Source: Desulfobacter curvatus DSM 3379
GTDB taxonomy: Bacteria > Desulfobacterota > Desulfobacteria > Desulfobacterales > Desulfobacteraceae
Assembly: GCF_000373985.1 (NCBI RefSeq)
Contig: NZ_KB893093.1
Location: 1 to 32,117 of the forward strand
Reading direction: 5' to 3'
Length of the DNA: 32,117 bases
This document shows positions 21,669-29,265 of this stretch, piece after piece. Made by a program: the position numbers and the translations under genes. Below the pieces are notes generated by a model that was not told the origin of the DNA, ran no database searches, and was given only the letters and a program-made list of their open reading frames with translations. Numbering within the stretch: position 1 is the first letter of the stretch; every line of letters begins with the position of its first letter.

Positions 21669-22784
21669 TCATTTATCCGTTGTCATATCTTTTTCCCCGG
21701 TAAGGGCCTGTTTTTCCTCCTGGGAGTCTGCCAGAAAAGAGGCGATTCGTAAGAATTCGTCTTCAATCATCAAAAGATTTTCAACCATCACCGGATCAAA
21801 ATGGGTACCACTGTCTTTTTTTATAATATCTATGGCTTTGACATGGCTGAAGGGCGGTTTATAGATCCGTTTGGAAATCAGGGCGTCGTAAACGTCTGCA
21901 ATGGCCATCAGTCGGCCGGAAACAGGGATTTCCTCTCCTTTAAGACTGTTGGGATAACCGGAGCCGTCCCATTTCTCATGATGGGTGTAGGCGATTCTCC
22001 GGGCATATTCCATGAATGAGTTCTTTCCCAATTTTTCTTCTGCAATTTTAAGGGCATTTCTGCCGTATACCGTATGATTTTTCATCTCTGCAAATTCTTC
22101 ATCGGTGAGTTTGCCGGGCTTGAGCAGGATGCTGTCGGCTACCCCGACTTTGCCGATATCATGGAGCGGGGCTGATTTGTAGAGCAGGTCAATCACTTCG
22201 TCGGTCAACCGTTTTTCAAACGATGGCACTTTTTGAAGCCGGCGTGCAAGGGCGCGAACATACCGCTGGGTTCTCAGGATATGTCCACCGGTCTCAGGAT
22301 CCCGGGTTTCGGCCAGATTGGCGAGACTGTATATGGTAACTTCCTGGGTTAAGGCCAACTCCTTTGTTCTCAACGCCACCAGCTCCTGGAGATGGTCCTG
22401 GTGTTTTTTCAGTTCCAACTGGTTTGAGACCCGGGCCTTGACAAGCTCGGGCGAAAAGGGTTTGGTCACGTAATCCACCGCCCCTAATGCCAGCCCTTTG
22501 GCTTCGTTTTGCTCTTCGGCCATGGCCGTTAAAAAGATAACAGGGATATCATGGGTCAAAGGATCGTCTTTCAGGCGTTTGCACACCTCATAGCCGTCCA
22601 TGCCGGGCATCATGATGTCAAGCAGGATAAGATCTGGCTTGTCTTCCGCCACGTTTTCCAGAGCGGATTCCCCGTCCAGTGCCACCTGGATGTCGTAATC
22701 GTCCCCCAGTGTCTCTATCAATATATCAATATTGGTCTCGGTATCATCCACCACCAGGATGGTAGATGGTCTGATTTCTTCCAT
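21669..22784 (-). CDS. Response regulator: receiver + HD-GYP c-di-GMP phosphodiesterase
   Basis: The start is placed at ATG 22784, which has a good AGGAG ribosome site. The frame is open for 39 more codons upstream, but that would run back into the kinase gene, and the extra Lys-rich residues match no family. The 371-residue product has a receiver (DD13-14, phosphoacceptor D56, Lys108) followed by a helical linker. In the HD-GYP domain H208-D209 lie in PLHDIGKVGV, then HHEKWDG and GYP at 276-278, so c-di-GMP hydrolysis is expected. An Asp/Glu/Lys-rich tail ends the protein. It starts 10 bases after the hybrid kinase gene, and its ribosome site directly follows that gene's stop, so it is the likely output of the stressosome-linked kinase. 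Confidence 0.94.
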   Translation of the reverse strand: MEEIRPSTILVVDDTETNIDILIETLGDDYDIQVALDGESALENVAEDKPDLILLDIMMPGMDGYEVCKRLKDDPLTHDIPVIFLTAMAEEQNEAKGLALGAVDYVTKPFSPELVKARVSNQLELKKHQDHLQELVALRTKELALTQEVTIYSLANLAETRDPETGGHILRTQRYVRALARRLQKVPSFEKRLTDEVIDLLYKSAPLHDIGKVGVADSILLKPGKLTDEEFAEMKNHTVYGRNALKIAEEKLGKNSFMEYARRIAYTHHEKWDGSGYPNSLKGEEIPVSGRLMAIADVYDALISKRIYKPPFSHVKAIDIIKKDSGTHFDPVMVENLLMIEDEFLRIASFLADSQEEKQALTGEKDMTTDK

Positions 22785-22794
22785 TATCTTTCTC

Positions 22795-25647
22795 CTATTT
22801 TTTTTGTGTGCCTTTAGGCGTTTTTTCGGCCGGGAGGTGAAGTTTTTCGCGAACAGTTTCGGCAATAGGCAACATTTCTTTGTATTTATAGCGGCCGGCA
22901 AGTTTGTTGATATCCTGGATGTCGTTTAAAAAATCCCCGGGCCATCCAAGTGCATTAATTTTCGTTACACTGAGTTTCACCTGTTTGGCCTGACGTTTTT
23001 TTAAAAATGGAATTAGTTCTTCAATACATTGAATCAATTCAGTGGTGTCCGCAATTTGGGATGGGGCATCCAATGGCGTTTCCTCTTCTGTAAGCACGGC
23101 AAGTCCCCCCTGAATCACGGCCATTTCCCAGGCAAATTGTTCCAGCTCTTCTTTGCCCGGCAGTACCTGGTTTGGCGCATGTTTCAGTTTGGCTTCAACA
23201 ACCTGTGCAGCGGCCTGAAGTTTTTTAGCCCCCAGATTCCCGGCAACACCTTTGATGGAGTGCGCCAGACGCATGGCTTCTTCAAAGGCGCTGCTTTCTA
23301 TCAGAAATAAGAGTTGTTCGGCAGCATCTGCATAGTCCCTTTTGACCTTCAACAGCAGGTTTTTATATAGTTTTTTGTTATTATTGATCCTGCCTAATCC
23401 CTGGGCCATGTCAATGCCGGGCAGCGAGTGCGGTAATTCAACAGACGCGTTTGTTCCGGCTTGGGCGCCGGGTTGATCCAAAGCCGGAACATTGGAGGCG
23501 CCTTCTCTTTTTCCGGGTTTTATCCACTGGACCAAGGCCTTGAACAACTCCGGCGGATTGATGGGTTTGGTCACATGCTCCTGCATGCCAACTTTAAGGC
23601 TTTTTTCCCGGTCTCCGGACATGGCGTGTGCGGTCATGGCAATAATGGGAAGTGTTTCGGCAGCTTTTACTTCCCGGATTTTTTTTGTTGCCTCCATGCC
23701 GCCCATCACCGGCATTTGGATATCCATTAAAACCAGATCATACTTTTTTTCAAGGGCAGCCTGAGCACCTTCTTTTCCATTATCGGCAACGTCCACAATC
23801 AAACCGGCGCCCTGCAAAATTTCCACAGCAATTTCCTGGTTGATCTCATTATCTTCCACCAGAAGAATCCGGGCACCGCGGATATGTTCAATGTCTTCGT
23901 GATAGGGCTGGTTTTGTCGTGATTTGGCATGAACCCGGCGGCCAAAGGCAACCATGATGGCATCAAACAGCACGGACGGGGTCACAGGTTTTACAATAAT
24001 GCCGTTTAAATTCACCCCCTTTGATTGCTCAGTTGCTTCATTACGATCATAGGCGGTTGCCATAATAATCTTGGGTTTGGGCTCAAGACCGGGTAGTGTA
24101 ATGATTCCTCGGGCGGTCTCCACGCCGTCCATGCCCGGCATCTGCCAATCAATGAGGATCACTTGAAACGGATCCGTACCCGAAGCACGTTTAATCAGGT
24201 CGATGGCGGTGGGGCCATTGGATGCACTGACCGTCCTGAATCCCATGGCGCCTAAATAGGATTCAAAGATCTCCCGGGCAGTGGCACTATCGTCAACCAC
24301 CAGGATCCTCATTTGGTGGAGCAGATCACCGGTTTCAACCTGTTGGCACATCACATTGCTGTCGGCAATCCCAAATCGTGCCGTAAAAAAGAAGGTTGAG
24401 CCTTTCCCGTATTCGGACGAGGCGCCAATGGTGCCGCCCATCATTTCAGCCAGCCGTTTTGAAATGGTCAGTCCAAGGCCTGTTCCTCCGTACTTGCGGG
24501 TCATGGATGTATCTGCCTGGGAAAACGCCCGGAACAAATTGCGTTGCTGCTCTTCTGTCATGCCGATGCCGGTGTCTTTAACGGAAAATTTAAGCAGAAC
24601 GCTTTTTTCATCCTGTTCGGCTATACGGCATGTCATAACCACTTCTCCTTTTTCCGTGAATTTAACGGCATTACCGGCCAGGTTCACCAGAATCTGTTTC
24701 AGGCGAAATGGGTCGCCCGTCAGCATCTTCGGCAAATCCGGGGCAATTCTGACAAGCAGCTCCAACCCCTTTTCCGATGTCTTGACAGCCGCCAGATCCG
24801 AAGCTTGTGACATGATGGAATCAATTGAAAAATCCACCGATTCCATATCCAGTTTGCCTGCCTCTATTTTGGAGAAATCCAGGATATCATTGATAAGTCC
24901 TAGAAGGGCATTGGCGGCCCCGTCAATTTTGTTTAAATAATCTGTCTGTTTGGGGGTCAGTTCGGTTTTAAGCGCCAGGTGCGTCATGCCGATGATAGCG
25001 TTCATCGGTGTTCTGATCTCGTGGCTCATATTGGCCAGAAAATCACTTTTGGCCCGGGTCGCCGATTCAGCCTGCTTTTTTGCTTCATCAAGATCGTCCA
25101 TGATGTTGAGCATGGCGCGTTTTGCTTTGGCAAGCTCTTCCACCTGCGCCTTAAGTTCCTGGGTGGCCATTTGAGTTTTTTGATGGGCTGTTTTCAGTTC
25201 CTGATTCTTTTTTAACAAATCATTGAGCAGCTCTTCCTTAAGCGGTTGGCCCAGCATCTCCCGGGTCTTTTCAATCAGGGATTCAGACAGAGAAAAGTCC
25301 GGATCCGGCAGTTCTTTTACTCCGGTGAAGCAGAACTCTTTTGGGTTTGTTTCGGATACGTCACTATGGTTGAAATAGTTTGTTGCTAAAGGTTTTTTCA
25401 GATAATCAAACGGTTCTATCCTGACGTGTATGGCATGCCCGTATTCCTGACGTTCCAGTATTATTGCGGCATTTGCCTTTTTATTTTTCTGCGCATTTTC
25501 CAAAGAGAGCAACTCTGTAAAAACAGTTGCGAATTTGGCTGCCTGAATATCATCAAACCCCAACCAGGTTGACATTTTGTAAAGTTTCAACCCGGTTTCC
25601 TTTAACCCCGATTTCGTATCCAATGAGAATTTTGCAAGTTCAATCAT
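22795..25647 (-). CDS. Cytosolic hybrid histidine kinase with RsbT-like N-terminus, two receivers and HPt
   Basis: The start is placed at ATG 25647, which overlaps the stop of rsbX as ATGA and has GAGG eight bases upstream; the ATG eight codons earlier lacks a ribosome site. The 950-residue protein has no membrane segment. Residues about 15-80 look like the first half of an RsbT-type ATPase fold (LGFDDIQAAKFATVFTELL), but the N-box Asn and glycine loops are missing. Coiled coil (about 140-195) leads to HisKA with H209 and an intact ATPase domain. Receivers with D500 and D642 follow, then HPt with H796 (AHSIKGVAGNLGA) and a tail with WP and GRYKYKE. The position directly behind rsbRSTX and before a receiver/HD-GYP gene suggests that it converts stressosome output into a phosphorelay. 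Confidence 0.92.
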   Translation of the reverse strand: MIELAKFSLDTKSGLKETGLKLYKMSTWLGFDDIQAAKFATVFTELLSLENAQKNKKANAAIILERQEYGHAIHVRIEPFDYLKKPLATNYFNHSDVSETNPKEFCFTGVKELPDPDFSLSESLIEKTREMLGQPLKEELLNDLLKKNQELKTAHQKTQMATQELKAQVEELAKAKRAMLNIMDDLDEAKKQAESATRAKSDFLANMSHEIRTPMNAIIGMTHLALKTELTPKQTDYLNKIDGAANALLGLINDILDFSKIEAGKLDMESVDFSIDSIMSQASDLAAVKTSEKGLELLVRIAPDLPKMLTGDPFRLKQILVNLAGNAVKFTEKGEVVMTCRIAEQDEKSVLLKFSVKDTGIGMTEEQQRNLFRAFSQADTSMTRKYGGTGLGLTISKRLAEMMGGTIGASSEYGKGSTFFFTARFGIADSNVMCQQVETGDLLHQMRILVVDDSATAREIFESYLGAMGFRTVSASNGPTAIDLIKRASGTDPFQVILIDWQMPGMDGVETARGIITLPGLEPKPKIIMATAYDRNEATEQSKGVNLNGIIVKPVTPSVLFDAIMVAFGRRVHAKSRQNQPYHEDIEHIRGARILLVEDNEINQEIAVEILQGAGLIVDVADNGKEGAQAALEKKYDLVLMDIQMPVMGGMEATKKIREVKAAETLPIIAMTAHAMSGDREKSLKVGMQEHVTKPINPPELFKALVQWIKPGKREGASNVPALDQPGAQAGTNASVELPHSLPGIDMAQGLGRINNNKKLYKNLLLKVKRDYADAAEQLLFLIESSAFEEAMRLAHSIKGVAGNLGAKKLQAAAQVVEAKLKHAPNQVLPGKEELEQFAWEMAVIQGGLAVLTEEETPLDAPSQIADTTELIQCIEELIPFLKKRQAKQVKLSVTKINALGWPGDFLNDIQDINKLAGRYKYKEMLPIAETVREKLHLPAEKTPKGTQKK

Positions 25648-26243
25648 ATCCCGAACCTCAGTGCAATGCATGATAGATCATCAGATCCTTTCCCAAGGCA
25701 GGTGATGAATTTGTTGCAGATGTCCCTTGCCTGGCCCGTGGTGATGCCCGGATAGGCATTCAAATCAAAATGTTCCTTTATCCCGTCAGAGGTCATGACC
25801 AGAATATCTCCGGGCAGCAGGCGGGTCTGGGCCTGGACCGGGGAGGGTATCATGTAGCCGACAATTCCGTCTTTTGTAACAAGGGTTTCCTGTCTTGTGC
25901 CGAATAACCGCAGATGAATATTACCCATACCTGAATATTGAAGAATCCCGGTATCTATATCCAGTCTGCAGGCAGCAACCACTGCGCCCCGGGTTCCCCT
26001 TAAACACCCATGCAGACCGTTGATAATATCGGTTAACTGCTTTGTATAATTTTGGGCCAGGTAATCTTTTGAAAGCAGCGCCACTTGTGCCGCAGGCTTT
26101 CCATGCCCGAGCACATCCACCAGGGCCAGGAAACAAAAATTGTCGTACGTTTTGATAAAGCCTATGTCACCACATTCGTCCGGCTCCCCGGTCAATGCTT
26201 TTTTTTCAATATGAAAATCGATGCTCTGCCCGCTTGGTCTCAT
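25644..26243 (-). CDS. rsbX: RsbX-like PP2C phosphoserine/threonine phosphatase of the stressosome
   Basis: The 199-residue product equals B. subtilis RsbX in length. It shows the metal-binding acidic blocks of the PP2C/SpoIIE family: GDIGF (D26), ALVDVLGHGKPA (D43), TSDGIKE (D153) and GSDDLSC (D188-D189). RsbX resets the stressosome by dephosphorylating RsbS and RsbR after a signal. No sensor domain is attached. ATG 26243 is chosen: the TTG just before it sits directly against the rsbT stop, while GGA lies seven bases upstream of the ATG. The gene follows rsbT by 3 bases and overlaps the next kinase gene by 4 bases. This position, fourth in R-S-T-X order, strengthens the identification. Confidence 0.9.
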   Translation of the reverse strand: MRPSGQSIDFHIEKKALTGEPDECGDIGFIKTYDNFCFLALVDVLGHGKPAAQVALLSKDYLAQNYTKQLTDIINGLHGCLRGTRGAVVAACRLDIDTGILQYSGMGNIHLRLFGTRQETLVTKDGIVGYMIPSPVQAQTRLLPGDILVMTSDGIKEHFDLNAYPGITTGQARDICNKFITCLGKGSDDLSCIALRFGI

Positions 26244-26246
26244 CAA

Positions 26247-26669
26247 TTAATCCATCCATTTTATTGCTGTTATCCGGGTGCCGACACCGGGGGTCGATTG
26301 AATCTGAAATTCATCCATAATCCGTTTAACACTGGGCAGGCCGAGTCCAAGTCCGTTTCCGGAACTGTAGTTTTCTTTCATGGCTATGTCCATATCAGCG
26401 ATGCCGGGACCCTGATCCTGGGCATTGACTTCAAACCCTGTCTTGTCACCCCTGTGAATTACGCTTAAGGTAATTTTCCCCTTTTGGGCATACCGGATAA
26501 TATTGGTGGATAATTCTGAAACCGCTGATGCAATCAGATACTGTGCTGTCTCTCCAAAATTCATTCCGGCTAAAATTTTTCTGGCACTGTAAACGACCTG
26601 GGCATTGTCCGAGGGCTCATACAAATCAAAGGTCATCTGTTCATCTATAGAATGTATGGCATCTGTCAT
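26247..26669 (-). CDS. rsbT: RsbT-like serine/threonine switch kinase
   Basis: This 140-residue GHKL-type ATPase is near the length of B. subtilis RsbT (133). The N-box contains SELSTNIIRYA (N56), the G1 box is DQGPGI (D85), and GLGLGLPSVKRIMDEF (106-121) is the typical RsbT lid region. RsbT is held by RsbS in the resting stressosome. On stress it phosphorylates RsbS and RsbR, leaves the complex and activates a downstream partner. No RsbU, RsbV, RsbW or sigma-B gene is present here, so the partner is probably something else, plausibly the hybrid kinase two genes downstream. The gene lies 26 bases after rsbS. Its ribosome site (AAAGG) is rather far from the ATG. Confidence 0.92.
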   Translation of the reverse strand: MTDAIHSIDEQMTFDLYEPSDNAQVVYSARKILAGMNFGETAQYLIASAVSELSTNIIRYAQKGKITLSVIHRGDKTGFEVNAQDQGPGIADMDIAMKENYSSGNGLGLGLPSVKRIMDEFQIQSTPGVGTRITAIKWMD

Positions 26670-26695
26670 CTGATTTTGGACCTTTCCGGCACTAT

Positions 26696-27073
26696 TTAAT
26701 CCAACATAAGTTTGGCTAACAGTTCAACTGCGTCATCTATATTTCGCGCGGTCATGATATCATCAAAACCGGTATCCAGATCCACTAATGAAGCCGCAAC
26801 CCCTGGTTGAAACCCGGAAAATACCGGGGTCGTACCCATCATGGCAACGGACCTGGCCACATTTTTCAGGATGGCAAATTCGTTTGAACTAAGAATCGTT
26901 ACGTCAGACAGGTCAATGATCACGCCTTTGGCCCGGTTTTTTGCCAGCTGCTTTAAAAGCACTTTTCCTGTCCTGGAAATGCTGGTTTCATCCGAGTGCC
27001 TGTTGAAAGATGCAATCAGGCAGTTGTTCACCTGATGAACAGCTGAACCGGATTCGTTCGATTCTTCATTCAT
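26696..27073 (-). CDS. rsbS: RsbS-like STAS stressosome scaffold protein
   Basis: This 125-residue single STAS domain is near the length of B. subtilis RsbS (121). The core reads NCLIASF (17-23), GVIIDLSDVTILSS (50-63) and a later SGFQPGVAASLVDL strand-helix. S63 lies where RsbS carries its RsbT-phosphorylated serine (Ser59 in B. subtilis). RsbS forms the stressosome core with RsbR and sequesters RsbT. The start codon overlaps the stop of rsbR as ATGA, so translation is probably coupled and stoichiometry controlled. An RsbV-type antagonist is a formal alternative, but the gene order and the motif around S63 favour RsbS. Confidence 0.88.
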   Translation of the reverse strand: MNEESNESGSAVHQVNNCLIASFNRHSDETSISRTGKVLLKQLAKNRAKGVIIDLSDVTILSSNEFAILKNVARSVAMMGTTPVFSGFQPGVAASLVDLDTGFDDIMTARNIDDAVELLAKLMLD

Positions 27074-27879
27074 TCATTCGAACCTTTTTGTTTTACCTCT
27101 AACCCCATCAGCCTGAAGGCATCTGAAAGTGCATCCTGAAGCGTTGAATTGGTGGCGATATCCCCAAGTTCAATCCCCAGTTGAACAAGTGTTTCGGCAA
27201 CCGCAGGGGAAATGCCTGAGATGATGCAGCGGCATCCCATCAATTTCGTGGCTTTGGCGATTTTAATCAGATGATTGGCCACAGCCGTATCAACGGCCGC
27301 CACCCCCTGGATATCCAGGATGATCACCTTTGCCGCAGTTTCCATGATTTTGGTGAGCATGGTATTCATCATTTGCTGGGCCCGCAGGGAGTCCACCACC
27401 CCTACCACCGGAAGAATCACCACCCTGTCCCAAAGTTTGATGGCAGGTGTTGAAATCTCCATGATGGTCCGGCTCTGCTCTTTGAGCTTCTTTTCCTGTC
27501 TGACCCGCTCAGTAATATCAAGGATATATTCCAGGCCGCCCACAATATTTCCGTCATCATCCTTCATGGCCGCTGCCGTGTATTCAATGGGAATATATCT
27601 GTCGTTGACTTTCATTTCATTGCGGGTGGTAAAGGCCTGTCCCCCTTCCATCACCTGTCTCATACGGCACTCCTCAGTGCCGCAATGGCGGGATTGAAAA
27701 ACATCACGGCATGGCAACCCCTTCACTTCACTCCAGGATTTGCCGAGCATCTTAAGTCCCGTTTTATTTACAAAAATGACCATCATGTCACGGTTAACGG
27801 CCATAATCGGGGTCGGGATCTGTTGAAGGATGTCGACCGCCAAGTCACCATCAATTTGATCAATATCCGGATTATTCAT
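27070..27879 (-). CDS. rsbR: RsbR-like stressosome sensor, PAS + STAS
   Basis: This 269-residue protein is near the length of B. subtilis RsbR (274). It has a PAS sensor (about 14-125) where many RsbR proteins carry a non-heme globin, then a helical linker and a C-terminal STAS domain (about 145-260). The STAS core has VIILDIQGVAAVDTAVANHL, with T198 aligned to the first RsbT-phosphorylated threonine of RsbR, and T230 near the second. The PAS has three cysteines, C57, C66 and C71 (spacing 8 and 4), so redox, metal or cofactor sensing is conceivable. A clear AAGGAG site precedes the ATG. It is the first gene of the leftward stressosome operon. The signal it detects cannot be read from sequence. 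Confidence 0.9.
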   Translation of the reverse strand: MNNPDIDQIDGDLAVDILQQIPTPIMAVNRDMMVIFVNKTGLKMLGKSWSEVKGLPCRDVFQSRHCGTEECRMRQVMEGGQAFTTRNEMKVNDRYIPIEYTAAAMKDDDGNIVGGLEYILDITERVRQEKKLKEQSRTIMEISTPAIKLWDRVVILPVVGVVDSLRAQQMMNTMLTKIMETAAKVIILDIQGVAAVDTAVANHLIKIAKATKLMGCRCIISGISPAVAETLVQLGIELGDIATNSTLQDALSDAFRLMGLEVKQKGSNE

Positions 27880-28064
27880 CAGATGTATCTCCTTAGGTTA
27901 TTGTTTGATGTTCCTGCTGCCCCATGGTATATGGAAAAAGGATTACCGACATCCAAAGCAGAAAAAAGGAAACCCCAAAGAGCCCCCATTGGTACAGTCT
28001 AAATGAACAGCTCTTCCTTTTGCGCTCAAACATGAAGTTGACCATAGTTTAATAAAAAGAATAG

Positions 28065-28070
28065 ATTATA
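28065..28070 (-). promoter_or_regulatory. Possible -10 box for the rsb operon
   Basis: A perfect TATAAT on the minus strand lies about 190 bases upstream of the rsbR start. The hexamer 17 bases upstream (GTGTTA) is a poor -35 match, so this is a weak prediction, or a promoter that needs an activator. The box sits within a short AT-rich inverted repeat. Confidence 0.25.
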
Positions 28071-28256
28071 AAATCTGACGATTTTCGTAACACCAATATT
28101 CTTTTCATAACATTCGGCTCTGAATCTTTCAATATTATAAACACGATTTCACAAGGGATTAGATCCTGAGTAAGGTTTTGCGGTAGTCTATACAGCTGCA
28201 ATCTTGGATGTTTTGAGGCAAAAATCCCCATTTTTGCAACGTTGGGCTTTAGTCTC

Positions 28257-28285
28257 TTGAGAAAAAATCTAAAATGGCTTAGACT
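28257..28285 (+). promoter_or_regulatory. Candidate promoter for the receiver/coiled-coil gene
   Basis: TTGAGA (28257-28262) is followed after 17 bases by TAGACT (28280-28285). It lies about 75 bases upstream of the start at 28359. Both boxes are imperfect. Confidence 0.35.
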
Positions 28286-28358
28286 TATCCGCAGGTAATA
28301 AATTTCACGAAAAATTATCCGAATGAATGATTCTAATGCCATTATCCATGGGAGCCAG

Positions 28359-29093
28359 ATGACCAAGGGGTTTAATCATACAATTCTGATCGTTGATGAT
28401 GAGGAAAAAATCGGGAAAGCACTTGAACGTCTGATTAAAAAGATTGGCGCCCGGTCTTTTTACGCGGCTTCCGGTCCCCAGGCGCTGGATTTCATTCAAC
28501 AATCAAAGGATCAGCTCTCCATGATACTTTCGGATCAGAGGATGCCGGGAATGGACGGCACTCAGTTTCTGGAGAAGGCCAGGGCCGTCACCCCGGACAC
28601 TGTCCGATTTCTGATCACCGGCTATGCGGATATCAATGCGATTTCAGATGCGGTGAATCGCGGTGCTGTTCACCGGTTTATTACAAAACCCTGGGACAAT
28701 GATGATTTATTGGAGATGATCAAGTCAGGATTGCAATATTACGAATTGATCATTGAGAACCGGAACCTGTTTGCGTTGGCTAAACAACAAAATACCCGCC
28801 TGTATAATTTAAGCCAGGAACTTAAACAAAAAGCGGCTGCACATAAACGGGTGATTGTTCAAAAAGAAAAACAGATCCTTCAGTTAAAAAAACGATTGGA
28901 AAAAAGGAGTGATGAGGCAGATTATTTTGAGCAGATAGAAAAATTGCTTGGGGATCACCAGATGTTTGAAAAAGACAGGATCGTATTATGCTACCGGGCT
29001 GTGATGAAAGATGTTTTTCTAAAATTTAAGGATCTTGCCGCGCGTAACGGGTTTTTTATGCCCACAGAGAGCGAACCGAACCACAAAGTATAA
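28359..29093 (+). CDS. Response regulator with C-terminal coiled coil, no catalytic output domain
   Basis: The start is placed at ATG 28359 behind GGGAG; the ATG 12 codons upstream has no ribosome site. The 244-residue product has a receiver (about 7-125) with acidic pair DD13-14, phosphoacceptor D59 (LSDQRMP) and Lys110 in FITKPW, typical of receivers found with HD-GYP or PAS partners. A long coiled coil (about 130-190) is followed by a short helical end. No DNA-binding or enzyme domain is present, so it probably acts by protein contact. Its coiled coil resembles the one in the next protein (29266-31638), sharing a QN-x2-L start and a QKEK segment. That suggests the two proteins arose by duplication and may pair. 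Confidence 0.88.
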   Translation: MTKGFNHTILIVDDEEKIGKALERLIKKIGARSFYAASGPQALDFIQQSKDQLSMILSDQRMPGMDGTQFLEKARAVTPDTVRFLITGYADINAISDAVNRGAVHRFITKPWDNDDLLEMIKSGLQYYELIIENRNLFALAKQQNTRLYNLSQELKQKAAAHKRVIVQKEKQILQLKKRLEKRSDEADYFEQIEKLLGDHQMFEKDRIVLCYRAVMKDVFLKFKDLAARNGFFMPTESEPNHKV

Positions 29094-29265
29094 TTATATT
29101 TTACAGTTAAGGGACTCTGAAAAAGGAGGGAACTTTTTTTCGTGTTCCTAAGGCAAAGGGGCGTTTACCATCGAAATCAAACAACAGAAAAATAAAATCC
29201 TGATAATTGACCCCCAAGGGATACTTGAAAATAAAACCGGGCTTTTATCGGAAAAAGGATTTCGG

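Larger units (their letters stand above)
27880..28358 (+). other. Divergent intergenic region between rsbR and the receiver/coiled-coil gene
   Basis: This 479-base AT-rich stretch carries the control signals of both flanking genes. No recognisable protein is encoded. A 36-codon leftward frame starting at 27989 ends with its TGA overlapping the rsbR ATG, but it lacks a visible ribosome site. Candidate promoters are listed separately. Confidence 0.6.

Noticed and set aside
22785..22901. 39-codon N-terminal extension of the receiver/HD-GYP protein
   Set aside because: It overlaps the end of the kinase gene and lies before a strong AGGAG-ATG start, so it is an artefact of the open frame.
28049..28366. 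Leftward 105-codon frame in the rsbR upstream region
   Set aside because: It covers the AT-rich promoter region and the start of the opposite gene, has no ribosome site, and its composition does not look coding.
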